Shown here piece by piece: positions 14,092 to 22,553 of a stretch of DNA of 23,815 bases. The stretch's first letter is position 1. Every line of letters begins with the position of its first letter. The notes beneath the pieces are model-generated. The model saw only the letters and a list, made by a program, of their open reading frames with translations, was not told the origin of the DNA and did no database searches. The stretch comes from JBBRTJ01 sp038244535 (GTDB lineage: Bacteria; Actinomycetota; Acidimicrobiia; Acidimicrobiales; Ilumatobacteraceae). The stretch lies in NCBI GenBank assembly GCA_038244535.1, contig JBBRTJ010000057.1:1-23815 (forward strand). The letters are read 5' to 3'. Both the position numbers and the translations under genes were made by a program.

Positions 14092-15339
14092 ATGGCCTTG
14101 ATCGTCCAGAAGTACGGCGGCACCTCCGTCGCCGATGCCGACCGCATCCGCAGCGTCGCCGAGCACATCGCGTTCACGCAACGCCAGGGCAACCAGGTGG
14201 TGGTGGTGGTCAGCGCCATGGGCAAGGAGACCGACAACCTCATCGCCCTGGCCAACGCGGTGTCGGCGACACAGCCTGGGCGCGAGATGGACATGCTCCT
14301 CACCGTGGGCGAGCGCAAGAGCGCGGCCCTGCTGTGCATGGCCCTGGCCGACCTCGGCGTCGACGCCGTGAGCTTCACCGGCAGCCAGGTCGGCATCATC
14401 ACCGACACGACGCACGGCAAGGCCAAGATCCTTGAGATCAAAGGCGAGCGCATCCGCACCGCGCTGGCCGAGGGCAAGGTGTGCGTGGTCGCCGGCTTCC
14501 AGGGCGTGTCAACGGCCAAGGAGGTCACCACGCTCGGCCGGGGTGGCTCCGACACCACTGCGGTGGCCCTGGCTGCCGCCTTTGACGCCGACGTGTGCGA
14601 GATCTACACCGACGTCACCGGTGTCTTCACCGCCGATCCGCGCCTCGTGCCCACCGCTCGTCGCCTGCCCCGCATCAGCTTCGAAGAGATGCTCGAGATG
14701 GCCGCGTCAGGCGGCCGGGTGCTCGCCCTGCGCTCGGCCGAGTTCGCCCGCAACCACGCCGTACCGCTGCACGTGCGCTCCAGCTTCACGTGGGAGCCGG
14801 GCACGTGGGTCACCCAGGAGGACCCCTCGATGGAAGAGCCGATCATCTCCGGTGTCACGCACGACGTGTCCGAGGCCAAGGTCATGGTGTCCGACGTCCC
14901 CGACCAGCCAGGAGTGGCCGCCAAGCTGTTCCGCGCCCTGGCCGACGCCAACGTCAACGTCGACATGATCGTGCAGAACACGTCCAAGGCGGGCACGACC
15001 GACATCTCGTTCACCATGCCCAAGGCCGACATGGGCGTGGCTGAGCGCATCGTGTCCGACGTGGCCGCCGAGATCGGTGCGGGCGGGATCATCCACGACA
15101 GCAACATCGCGAAGGTCAGCCTCATCGGCGCGGGCATGAAGACGAGCCCCGGCATCGCCGCCACCATGTTCGAGGTGCTGGCCGCCAATGGGGTCAACAT
15201 CGAGATGATCTCCACCTCGACGATCCGCATCTCGTGCGTGATCTCGGCGTCCGACCTCCAGGTGGCCGTGAGGGCGCTGCACACCGCGTTCGGCCTCGAC
15301 GGCGCCGTCTACTCGGCCCCCCTTCCCGAACGGAAGTAG
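14092..15339 (+). CDS. lysC: Aspartate kinase
   Basis: A 415-residue aspartokinase, which phosphorylates L-aspartate in the first step of lysine, methionine, threonine and diaminopimelate synthesis. The N-terminal amino-acid kinase domain has VQKYGGTSVAD (5-15), VVVVSAMGKETD, TVGERKSAALL, GFQGV and TTLGRGGSDTTAVALA. The C-terminal half holds two ACT domains (about 265-340 and 345-410; VSDVPDQPGVAAKLF and SLIGAGMKTSPGIAATMF), the sites of feedback by Lys/Thr in actinobacteria. Class II organisation of this kind often has an internal start giving a separate beta subunit; I did not identify one here. The downstream aspartate-semialdehyde dehydrogenase gene is on the same strand but is separated by a secreted-protein gene. 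Confidence 0.97.
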   Translation: MALIVQKYGGTSVADADRIRSVAEHIAFTQRQGNQVVVVVSAMGKETDNLIALANAVSATQPGREMDMLLTVGERKSAALLCMALADLGVDAVSFTGSQVGIITDTTHGKAKILEIKGERIRTALAEGKVCVVAGFQGVSTAKEVTTLGRGGSDTTAVALAAAFDADVCEIYTDVTGVFTADPRLVPTARRLPRISFEEMLEMAASGGRVLALRSAEFARNHAVPLHVRSSFTWEPGTWVTQEDPSMEEPIISGVTHDVSEAKVMVSDVPDQPGVAAKLFRALADANVNVDMIVQNTSKAGTTDISFTMPKADMGVAERIVSDVAAEIGAGGIIHDSNIAKVSLIGAGMKTSPGIAATMFEVLAANGVNIEMISTSTIRISCVISASDLQVAVRALHTAFGLDGAVYSAPLPERK

Positions 15340-15365
15340 CCCGACCGGGCAGCGCGGATCAACCC

Positions 15366-15394
15366 TTGACGTCGAACCCCGAGAGGTTCAGGAT
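15366..15394 (+). promoter_or_regulatory. Candidate promoter of the sialidase-like gene
   Basis: TTGACG (15366-15371, five of six to the -35 consensus) is followed after 17 nt by CAGGAT (15389-15394) as a possible -10. It lies 31 nt before the ATG, in the only gap between lysC and this gene. Confidence 0.4.
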
Positions 15395-15425
15395 CGCAAC
15401 AGGTCGGGCCTGAGGGGGTTCCAGC

Positions 15426-17414
15426 ATGAAGGTTCGTGCGTTCGTGGTGGCATCTGGCGCAGTCGGCCTGAGCATGCTGTTCGGCCCAGTCGGACTGCCG
15501 GTCGTCGGCGCCCCGGGTGCCGCGGCGTCATCGGGTGTGCGCCTCACGGCTGGGCAGGCGCGGCTGCTCTCTGGCGGCTCGGCGCAGGCGCTGGCTCAAC
15601 TCGGCGTGTCGGTGAAGGTCCGCGCCGACCGCCGCGGGGTCCGCCCTGCGCAGGTGTCGGGCAAGGCGCTGATCGGCGCCGAGGAAGCCGGTGGCGATGA
15701 TCTCAGCCTTGGCGCGGCGGCGGGCACGTCGGTGGGATCGACTGTCGTGGGGCCCTCGGTGCCGTCGGGTCCGGGCAACATCACGCCCGGTGCCGATGGT
15801 GCGTGCCGGGTGTCGCTCGGGAGCTCGGTCCGGGTGAACATCGACTGCGAGAACGCGGCTGATCCCGCGCTCCACGGCCGGTCGCAGGCGCAGAACGAGA
15901 CCAAGATCGCCGTCAACCCCACGAACCCGAAGAACGTGATCGCCAGCGCCAACGACTACCGCCGCGGCGATGGCGGGTGCGGTGCGTACTTCAGCACCAC
16001 GGGGGGCCGGCTGTGGGGTGGCGGCCTGGCGCCGTCGGGCTTCACGGTGCCGGGTGTCGGCCAGGCCAGCCTGCGCCAGTACTGGCAGGCGGGGGGCGAC
16101 ACCGACGTCGCCTTCGACTCGACCGGCACGGCCTATCTGCAGTGCCAGGTGTTCAACCGGGGTTTCCCGGTCACGCAGGATCCCGACGTGTCGAGCGGCG
16201 TGCTGCTGTTTCGCTCTGACAACGGCGGGGCGAGCTGGAACTTCGCCGGTCGGCCGGTGGTGCTCAACCACGACCGGTACGACCCAGGGGCGCCCGGTGG
16301 CGGGGTGGTCCTCGAGGACAAGCCCTTCATGGCCGTCGACTCGAACCCCGCGAGCGCGTTCAAGGACACCATCTACGTCAGTTGGACCGAGTTCCGCTAC
16401 GACGGCACCGCTCCGATCCTGGTGGCTCGATCCACCGACCACGGCGAAACCTTCAGCGCGCCGATCCTCATCAGCACCCCGTCGTCGCTGTGCCCGGTCT
16501 CGGTCATCGGCAGTGGCAACTGCGACGCCAACCAGTTCAGCCAGCCCGTCGTGGCCGCAGACGGCACGGTGTACGTGGTGTGGTCGAACTTCGACAACTC
16601 AGTCGTCGGCGCCGACAACCGCAACCAGGTCCTCGTCGTGAAGTCGACCAATGGCGGGGCCTCCTTTGGTGCCGTGGCCAAGGTGACCGACTACTACGAC
16701 CTTCCCGACTGCGCGACCTACACGGGGCTGAATGCCGGCCGTTCCTGCGTACCGGTGAAGGGCTCGGCTCAGACCAGCTTCTTTCGCGCCGCCAACTACC
16801 CGTCGGCCGCCGCCGATCCCACGAACGCGGGTCGCATCGCCGTGACCATCGGCAGCTACATCAACCCGCGCTCGCAGGAGGCCAACGGCTGCACGCCGGC
16901 GGGCTTGTCAGGCTTCGGGAACAACCTCTTCACCGGCGTCACCACCGCAGGCGCTTGCAACAACGACATCCTCGTGAGCGTCACGGCGGATGCGGGCGCG
17001 AGCTGGAGTGGCGCCGGCGTCGATCCCCGCGCCGAGCGGACGGCCAACGTGGACGCGACGGCCACCGATCAGTGGTTCCAGTGGGCCGCTTACACCAGCC
17101 GGGGCACGCTGGCCGTCTCGTTCTACGACCGTCAGTACGGCGCAGACGAGGTCACGGGTGACAGCGACATCACCGTTGTGAGCGGGTCGACCCAGACCCG
17201 AGTCACATCGTCGCCCATGCCGCCGCCCACTCAGTTCGCCGGCACGTTCTGGGGTGACTACGCCGGTCTGGCCACCTCGGGCAACGTCGCTCTGCCCGTC
17301 TGGTCGGACACGCGCAACGTGGGTGTCACGTCGTGCCCCACCGACGTGCGCAGCTTGTGCTCGTACGGCCAGGACGAAGACGTGTTCATGGCCAGGGTCC
17401 CCGCGAACTCCTGA
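15426..17414 (+). CDS. Secreted sialidase-like (BNR/Asp-box) beta-propeller protein
   Basis: A 662-residue exported protein. The N-terminus (MKVRAFVVASGAVGLSMLFG, then up to about residue 34, GAAASSG) is a Sec-type signal peptide. Residues about 35-140 are a Gly/Ser/Ala-rich spacer. From about 150 the protein is a beta-propeller with Asp-box-like repeats: RSDNGGASW (near 264), RSTDHGETF (near 334), KSTNGGASF (near 405) and VTADAGASW (near 520). This is the S-x-D-x-G-x-x-W pattern of sialidases. Conserved arginine-triad residues of true neuraminidases cannot be assigned by eye, so it may bind or cleave a glycan or be merely structural. Cysteines in the second half suggest disulfides. The ribosome-binding site is a GAGGGGG run shortly upstream. 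It sits between lysC and asd without functional connection. Confidence 0.82.
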   Translation: MKVRAFVVASGAVGLSMLFGPVGLPVVGAPGAAASSGVRLTAGQARLLSGGSAQALAQLGVSVKVRADRRGVRPAQVSGKALIGAEEAGGDDLSLGAAAGTSVGSTVVGPSVPSGPGNITPGADGACRVSLGSSVRVNIDCENAADPALHGRSQAQNETKIAVNPTNPKNVIASANDYRRGDGGCGAYFSTTGGRLWGGGLAPSGFTVPGVGQASLRQYWQAGGDTDVAFDSTGTAYLQCQVFNRGFPVTQDPDVSSGVLLFRSDNGGASWNFAGRPVVLNHDRYDPGAPGGGVVLEDKPFMAVDSNPASAFKDTIYVSWTEFRYDGTAPILVARSTDHGETFSAPILISTPSSLCPVSVIGSGNCDANQFSQPVVAADGTVYVVWSNFDNSVVGADNRNQVLVVKSTNGGASFGAVAKVTDYYDLPDCATYTGLNAGRSCVPVKGSAQTSFFRAANYPSAAADPTNAGRIAVTIGSYINPRSQEANGCTPAGLSGFGNNLFTGVTTAGACNNDILVSVTADAGASWSGAGVDPRAERTANVDATATDQWFQWAAYTSRGTLAVSFYDRQYGADEVTGDSDITVVSGSTQTRVTSSPMPPPTQFAGTFWGDYAGLATSGNVALPVWSDTRNVGVTSCPTDVRSLCSYGQDEDVFMARVPANS

Positions 17415-17435
17415 GAGTCGTCCAGCCGCCACCGA

Positions 17436-17441
17436 TAGCCT
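17436..17441 (+). promoter_or_regulatory. -10-like box TAGCCT for asd
   Basis: TAGCCT ends 7 nt before ATG 17449 with no Shine-Dalgarno. It gives asd its own leaderless promoter, separate from lysC. Confidence 0.45.
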
Positions 17442-17448
17442 GACCGCC

Positions 17449-18477
<1,029 letters not shown>

Positions 18478-18490
18478 GCACGCCACCCGA

Positions 18491-18502
18491 GACGTCGACG
18501 TC
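18491..18502. other. 12-bp perfect palindrome between convergent genes
   Basis: GACGTCGACGTC lies at the junction of the convergent asd and MFS genes, overlapping the MFS stop region. With no loop it is a poor hairpin; a binding site or chance GC palindrome is as likely. Confidence 0.25.
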
Positions 18503-19790
18503 AGGCTGGTTCGAGCGCCTCGCTGCTGAGCTCGGCGGCGGCGAGCGCCTCGTTCGCAGTGAGCGTCAGCGTGGGATCGGCGACCCGGCGATCGGCCAAG
18601 TGACCCCAGGCCGCCGCACCGAGCGCCGCGATGGCCCCCACGGCGATACCCATTCGAGGGCCGACGGTGTCGGAGATCCAGCCGAGCAGCGGCCCACCAA
18701 GGGGTGTGGTCCCCATGAACACGATGGTCTGCAGGGCCAGGACGCGGCCCCGCATCGTCGGGTCGGCGCGGAGCTGCACCAGGGCGGTCGAGCCCGTCAT
18801 GAAGCCGATGCTGGCCGCCCCTACGGCGAAGGCGACGACGAACGACGACGGCACCGTCGGTGAGACGGCCAGCACGGCCATCGAAGCCCCGAATGCAGCG
18901 GCGGCCAGAACGATGTGATGGACGTTGGTGTCGCGGCGTCGCGCCATGGCCAGCGCTCCGACCAGTGACCCGAGGCTCAGCACCGAGAACAGCACCGTGT
19001 AGGTGACTTCCGAGCCGCTGAGGCTGTCGACGACGAACAGCGGCATGACCACCGTGAAGTTGAAGGCGAACGTGCCGATGACCGCCATCATCACCATCGG
19101 GATGAACAGCTCGGGCTTCGAGCGCACGTAGCGGATGCCTTCGCGCACCTGCCCCTTGCCCTTGACGGCCAGCGGGGGGCGGCGCAGCTCCGCGGTGCGC
19201 ATCATGGCCAGCCCGGCGAGCACGGCGACGTACGAGATGGCGTCGACGGTGAAGCACCAGCCGTAGCCGACCGTGACCACCAGCAGCCCAGCCAGCGCAG
19301 GGCCGAAGACCCGTGACCCGGTCATGAGCGCGCTGTTGAGGGTGACCGCGTTCTGCACCTTGTCGACCGGGACCATCTCGACCACGAACGCCCGCCGGGC
19401 CGGTGCATCGAAGGCCGTCAGCACGCCGCCGAGCAGCGCGGCCCCGTAGAAGGCGGCCAGCGGTGGATCGGGCAGGAAGGCGAGCGCGGCCAGGGCTACC
19501 GATTGCAGGAGCTGGCCGGACTGCACGATGAGCAGGAGGCGTCGCTTGTCAGATCGGTCGGCGATGAGGCCGGCCCACGCGCCGAGCACGAGCACGGGCC
19601 CGAAGCTGCACGCCACGAGGACGCCGATGGCCACGCCGCTGCCGGTGAGGTGCAGCACCAGCAGCGTGAGAGCGACCGAGGTGAGCCAGGTGCCGACCTG
19701 CGAGATCGACTGGCCGATGAAGAACAGCCGGAAGTTACGCACGCTCAACGAGTCGAACGTCGAACGGGTGGCTCGCCGCAGGCGGGTCAT
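18501..19790 (-). CDS. MFS transporter (EntS-like exporter group)
   Basis: A 429-residue major-facilitator transporter with about 12 hydrophobic segments. The N-terminus TRLRRATRSTFDSLSVRNFRLF leads into FIGQSISQVGTWLTSVAL, and the loop after the second segment is GAWAGLIADRSDKRRLL, the MFS signature between helices 2 and 3. DAPARRAFVVEMVP and ALMTGSRVFGPALAGLL are characteristic of the MFS_3/EntS-like exporter group, which exports siderophores, macrolides and other drugs. The substrate is unknown. The ATG at 19790 overlaps the MarR stop (ATGA); a longer upstream frame is only the shadow of marR. Control by the adjacent MarR protein is strongly implied. It faces asd convergently. Confidence 0.92.
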   Translation of the reverse strand: MTRLRRATRSTFDSLSVRNFRLFFIGQSISQVGTWLTSVALTLLVLHLTGSGVAIGVLVACSFGPVLVLGAWAGLIADRSDKRRLLLIVQSGQLLQSVALAALAFLPDPPLAAFYGAALLGGVLTAFDAPARRAFVVEMVPVDKVQNAVTLNSALMTGSRVFGPALAGLLVVTVGYGWCFTVDAISYVAVLAGLAMMRTAELRRPPLAVKGKGQVREGIRYVRSKPELFIPMVMMAVIGTFAFNFTVVMPLFVVDSLSGSEVTYTVLFSVLSLGSLVGALAMARRRDTNVHHIVLAAAAFGASMAVLAVSPTVPSSFVVAFAVGAASIGFMTGSTALVQLRADPTMRGRVLALQTIVFMGTTPLGGPLLGWISDTVGPRMGIAVGAIAALGAAAWGHLADRRVADPTLTLTANEALAAAELSSEALEPA

Positions 19791-20245
19791 GACTCGTCGT
19801 CCGTCGGGAGCTGCAGCAGCGCTTCGAGCACCGGCGCAGCGGCGGCCAGGCGGGCCAGGTCGTCGGCCGGCAGGTCGCGCAGCCTGGTGGCCAGCCACGC
19901 CGTGCGCCTCGCCCGGGCCGCCTTGATGTGGCGCTTGCCCGCAGTGGTGACCTTCACCCGCCACACGCGCCGATCGCGAGCATCCTGCAGGCGTTCGACG
20001 TAGCCGAGCAGCTCGAGCTTCTCGACGATCTTGGAGACGCTGGGGGCGGTGAGGTGCTCGGAGGCGGCCAGCTCGCCGAACGTGACGGGACCACTCAGGT
20101 TGATGGTGCCGAGGGCCGAGGCCAACGTGGCCGAAAGCGAGTCGGGATCCTTCTGGCGAAGGAGGCGGGCGAGCCGGGTGACCGAAAGGCGCAGGCTGGC
20201 GGCGACGGCAGTGGCGTCCAGCGTGTCGGTGTCCCGGTGGTTCAT
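19787..20245 (-). CDS. MarR-family transcriptional regulator
   Basis: A 152-residue MarR-type repressor. Helical dimerisation segments flank a winged helix-turn-helix: VTFGELAASEHLTAPSVSKIVEKL (about 55-78), then the wing LGYVERLQDARDRRVWRVKVT with the Asp-Arg pair typical of MarR (DARDRR). MarR proteins repress their own operon, and binding of a small aromatic or drug-like ligand releases them. ATG 20245 has no Shine-Dalgarno but a TATCCT box 8 nt upstream. The gene overlaps the MFS gene by 4 nt, and a palindrome overlaps its promoter, so an autoregulated exporter operon is the natural reading. Confidence 0.93.
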   Translation of the reverse strand: MNHRDTDTLDATAVAASLRLSVTRLARLLRQKDPDSLSATLASALGTINLSGPVTFGELAASEHLTAPSVSKIVEKLELLGYVERLQDARDRRVWRVKVTTAGKRHIKAARARRTAWLATRLRDLPADDLARLAAAAPVLEALLQLPTDDES

Positions 20246-20253
20246 CAGATCGG

Positions 20254-20259
20254 AGGATA
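20254..20259 (-). promoter_or_regulatory. -10-like box TATCCT of the marR-MFS operon
   Basis: TATCCT on minus ends 8 nt before ATG 20245. A TTAGCA (-35-like) sits about 19 nt further upstream, inside the palindrome. Confidence 0.5.
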
Positions 20260-20268
20260 GTCGAAAGA

Positions 20269-20287
20269 TAGTTAGCCTTGCTAACTA
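20269..20287. promoter_or_regulatory. Operator palindrome in the marR promoter
   Basis: TAGTTAGCCTTGCTAACTA has perfect 8-bp arms around a 3-nt centre and covers the -35 position of the marR-MFS promoter. Length and place fit a MarR operator. It also resembles part of a DtxR/IdeR iron box (TTAGGTTAGSCTAACCTAA), so an iron regulator is an alternative. Confidence 0.6.
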
Positions 20288-20298
20288 GTTGCCGAGGG

Positions 20299-21174
20299 TC
20301 ACACGGCGGTGGCGTACAGCGATGAGCTGGCCTTCATGAAGCGAGTCATGAGGCGCAGCGTGGCCACCGGTCGGGCGGCTGCGTCGTAGGCAGTCGTGTC
20401 GTACCAGAGCACTTCGGTCTGCGGAGTCTCAGCCACGGCAACGACCTGGCCCCGCACCTCGTACGGCTCGTCGACAAGCACGGGGCCGCGGTGGTGAACG
20501 ATCTCCATGGCTCCCCACAGGCCCACCGCCTTCCCGATGAGACCGATCAAGGCCTTGGTCGGTGGTCTGCTCAGAAGGTCCACCACGGTGCTCGGCGCCG
20601 CAATCGGACCACCCCATGGGGAGGGGCCGGTGTACCAGCCAAGTGGTTCGGTCATGAAGCCCCGCTCTATGCGGTCGCGCTGCTCGTCACCGTCGGCCGC
20701 GTACGTGAACGGTCCCAGGGGCATCCCCGGGGCCAGCAGCCTGAGGATCCGCAACCCGGTCGGATCGACATCTCGCAGGTCGCGTGAGCGCAGCGCGCTG
20801 GCCGTGGCCGGCACCCCGAGCGATGCCGTCCCCTCGGCCACCAGCGGGCCGCCGTCAGGCTGCTCCATCCGCACGGGCACCTGCACGTCATCGGCTGCCG
20901 CGATGGTGGGGGGCCGACCCACCACGGCCCGCACGGGCTCGCCGTCGGTCAAGGCGTGACGGAAGTACAGCGACACGCCGCCGCGCTCGAACCACGCCGG
21001 CCCGAGCACGTCGACCAGCAGCGGTGGCAGCTGATCGAGGTGGATGCTCCCGGCGATGGTGCCGCCGCGGAAGCCGAGGCCGGTGGCGGTGGCGTCGTCG
21101 TGGATGCCACCTCGTTCGTCCTGCGAGGCGTTGCGGGGGTGGCGCACCGGGCCGACGAGCTCGAGGTCGCTCAT
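20299..21174 (-). CDS. Hotdog/MaoC-like fold protein of acyl-CoA metabolism (unnamed)
   Basis: A 291-residue protein I place only tentatively. The N-terminal half contains GFRGGTIAGSIHLDQLPPLL and then YFRHALTDGEPVRAVV, reminiscent of the MaoC/hotdog helix followed by the substrate-pocket strand. The C-terminal half (about 215-285: GAMEIVHHRGPVLVDEPYEVRGQVV, ending TLRLMTRFMKA) looks like a second hotdog. A double-hotdog enoyl-CoA hydratase or thioesterase is thus plausible, but the catalytic Asp/His of hydratases is not clear. The ATG overlaps the stop of the acyl-CoA dehydrogenase gene by 4 nt (ATGA), which supports action on an acyl-CoA. It is cytoplasmic, with no signal peptide. Confidence 0.75.
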   Translation of the reverse strand: MSDLELVGPVRHPRNASQDERGGIHDDATATGLGFRGGTIAGSIHLDQLPPLLVDVLGPAWFERGGVSLYFRHALTDGEPVRAVVGRPPTIAAADDVQVPVRMEQPDGGPLVAEGTASLGVPATASALRSRDLRDVDPTGLRILRLLAPGMPLGPFTYAADGDEQRDRIERGFMTEPLGWYTGPSPWGGPIAAPSTVVDLLSRPPTKALIGLIGKAVGLWGAMEIVHHRGPVLVDEPYEVRGQVVAVAETPQTEVLWYDTTAYDAAARPVATLRLMTRFMKASSSLYATAV

Positions 21175-22412
21175 GATCGGGGCACCTCGCGGAACGGGAC
21201 ATCACGATCAACCGAGACGTCCTTGGGCAGGCCGAGGGCGCGCTCGGCCGCGATGTTGCGTTGGATCTCGTCGCTGCCTCCGGCGATCGACGCCGACGGA
21301 ATGGTGAGGCAGGCGTACCGCACACGGCCATGGTCGGGGGCGTCCGCACCGGCGAGGGTGCCGGCCGGCCCGAGCAGCTCGACGCCGAGGTCCCGGCCGA
21401 GACGCAGACGCTGCGTCCAGGCCAGCTTGGCCGTCGATGCCTCCGGCCCGGGCGCCCGCCCGGCCGCGGCCGCAGCGGCGGTGCGCATCGAGGTGAAGCG
21501 AGCGACCTCCTCGAGAACGTGCAGGCGCACGAGCGCGTCGTCGGCCACCGCGCCGCGATGACCACCGAGGCGGCGTAGGTAAGCGAAGCCCGACGCCGCC
21601 TCGGCATCGTCGTCGCCTCGGTCGTGGGCGCCGGAGCGCCTGGTGGCGTGCTCGGCGAGCAGTTCACGGCACCGGCGGTCGAGCTGTCCGGCCCGCCGGC
21701 CCCCTGTCGGCTGGGGACCGCCCGCCCCCCCGCCGGCGCTCAGCCCGCTGCGCTCGTACCCGAGCGTCGCCACGGTGACGGCCCACCCGCGGTCAACCGG
21801 TCCGATGCGATCGGCGTCGGCCACCCGGGCTTCGGTCAGGAACACCTCGTTGAAGTGCGACGAGCCGTTCATCTGCTTCAGCGGGCGCACCTCGATCCCG
21901 GGCTGATCCATGGCGATGACGAAGTAGGTGAGACCCTGGTGCTTCGGCACATCGGGGTTCGTGCGGGCCACGAGCATCCCCCGGTCAGCCTCGACGGCTC
22001 CCGAGGTCCACACCTTCTGGCCGGTGATGACCCACTCGTCGCCGTCGCGCTCGGCCCGAGTCGACAGGCCCGCCAAGTCGGAACCGGCGCCCGGCTCGCT
22101 GAACAGCTGGCACCAGACCTCGTGACCAGTGGCCAGTCCCCCCAGCAGCCGTTGCCGTTGCTCGTCGGTGCCATCCTCGATCACGACCGGCCCGCCCATG
22201 AGCTGGCCGAGACCGGTTGGCGGACCGATCGCTCCCGCGGCCCGCAGCGCCCGGTCCCGGGCCCGAACCTCGTCTCGCCCGCCGCCTCGTCCCCACCACT
22301 GCGCCGGCCAGTGCGGGAAGGCCCATCCGGCCTCAGCCAGACGACGCCACCACTCACCGAGCGTCAGCTCCGGATCCCAGGCCCGCGCCACCCACACGGT
22401 CACGTCAGCCAT
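21171..22412 (-). CDS. Acyl-CoA dehydrogenase family protein
   Basis: A 413-residue FAD-dependent acyl-CoA dehydrogenase, forming the 2,3-double bond of an acyl-CoA and passing electrons to ETF. The N-terminal helices include ELTLGEWWRRLAEAGWAFPHWP. The middle domain shows CQLFSEPGAGSDLAGLSTRAERDGDEW, ITGQKVWTSGA and GSSHFNEVFLTEARV. The C-terminal domain ends with SIAGGSDEIQRNIAAERALGLPKD. At the position where medium-chain enzymes carry the catalytic Glu (YEG), this reads IAGG, so the base must lie elsewhere, or the enzyme works with a partner subunit. ATG 22412 is preceded by AGGA; an in-frame ATG at 22448 is possible. The gene is coupled by ATGA to the hotdog-like gene downstream. Confidence 0.92.
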   Translation of the reverse strand: MADVTVWVARAWDPELTLGEWWRRLAEAGWAFPHWPAQWWGRGGGRDEVRARDRALRAAGAIGPPTGLGQLMGGPVVIEDGTDEQRQRLLGGLATGHEVWCQLFSEPGAGSDLAGLSTRAERDGDEWVITGQKVWTSGAVEADRGMLVARTNPDVPKHQGLTYFVIAMDQPGIEVRPLKQMNGSSHFNEVFLTEARVADADRIGPVDRGWAVTVATLGYERSGLSAGGGAGGPQPTGGRRAGQLDRRCRELLAEHATRRSGAHDRGDDDAEAASGFAYLRRLGGHRGAVADDALVRLHVLEEVARFTSMRTAAAAAAGRAPGPEASTAKLAWTQRLRLGRDLGVELLGPAGTLAGADAPDHGRVRYACLTIPSASIAGGSDEIQRNIAAERALGLPKDVSVDRDVPFREVPRS

Positions 22413-22433
22413 CGCTTCCTGCCTGATCCCCAC

Positions 22434-22460
22434 TTGGCTCACCCCCATTGGCTCACCCCC
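22434..22460. repeat. 14-bp tandem duplication at the acyl-CoA dehydrogenase start region
   Basis: TTGGCTCACCCCC occurs twice in a row with period 14 (22434-22446 and 22448-22460). On the minus strand each copy reads GGGGGTGAGCCAA, so the duplication copies a purine-rich segment and creates extra ATG triplets upstream of the preferred start. Confidence 0.6.
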
Positions 22461-22553
22461 GTCAGCCATGCTCCCAGGCGGCTGCGGGTGCCGTCGTGTG
22501 CGCTGGTGAAGGATGCTTACGAAGGTCGGCGGGGGCGCGAACGGAGGACCTCG

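Noticed and set aside
19791..19964. N-terminal extension of the MFS protein
   Set aside because: The extra 58 codons are an out-of-frame reading of marR; the ATG at 19790 overlaps the marR stop in the usual coupled manner.
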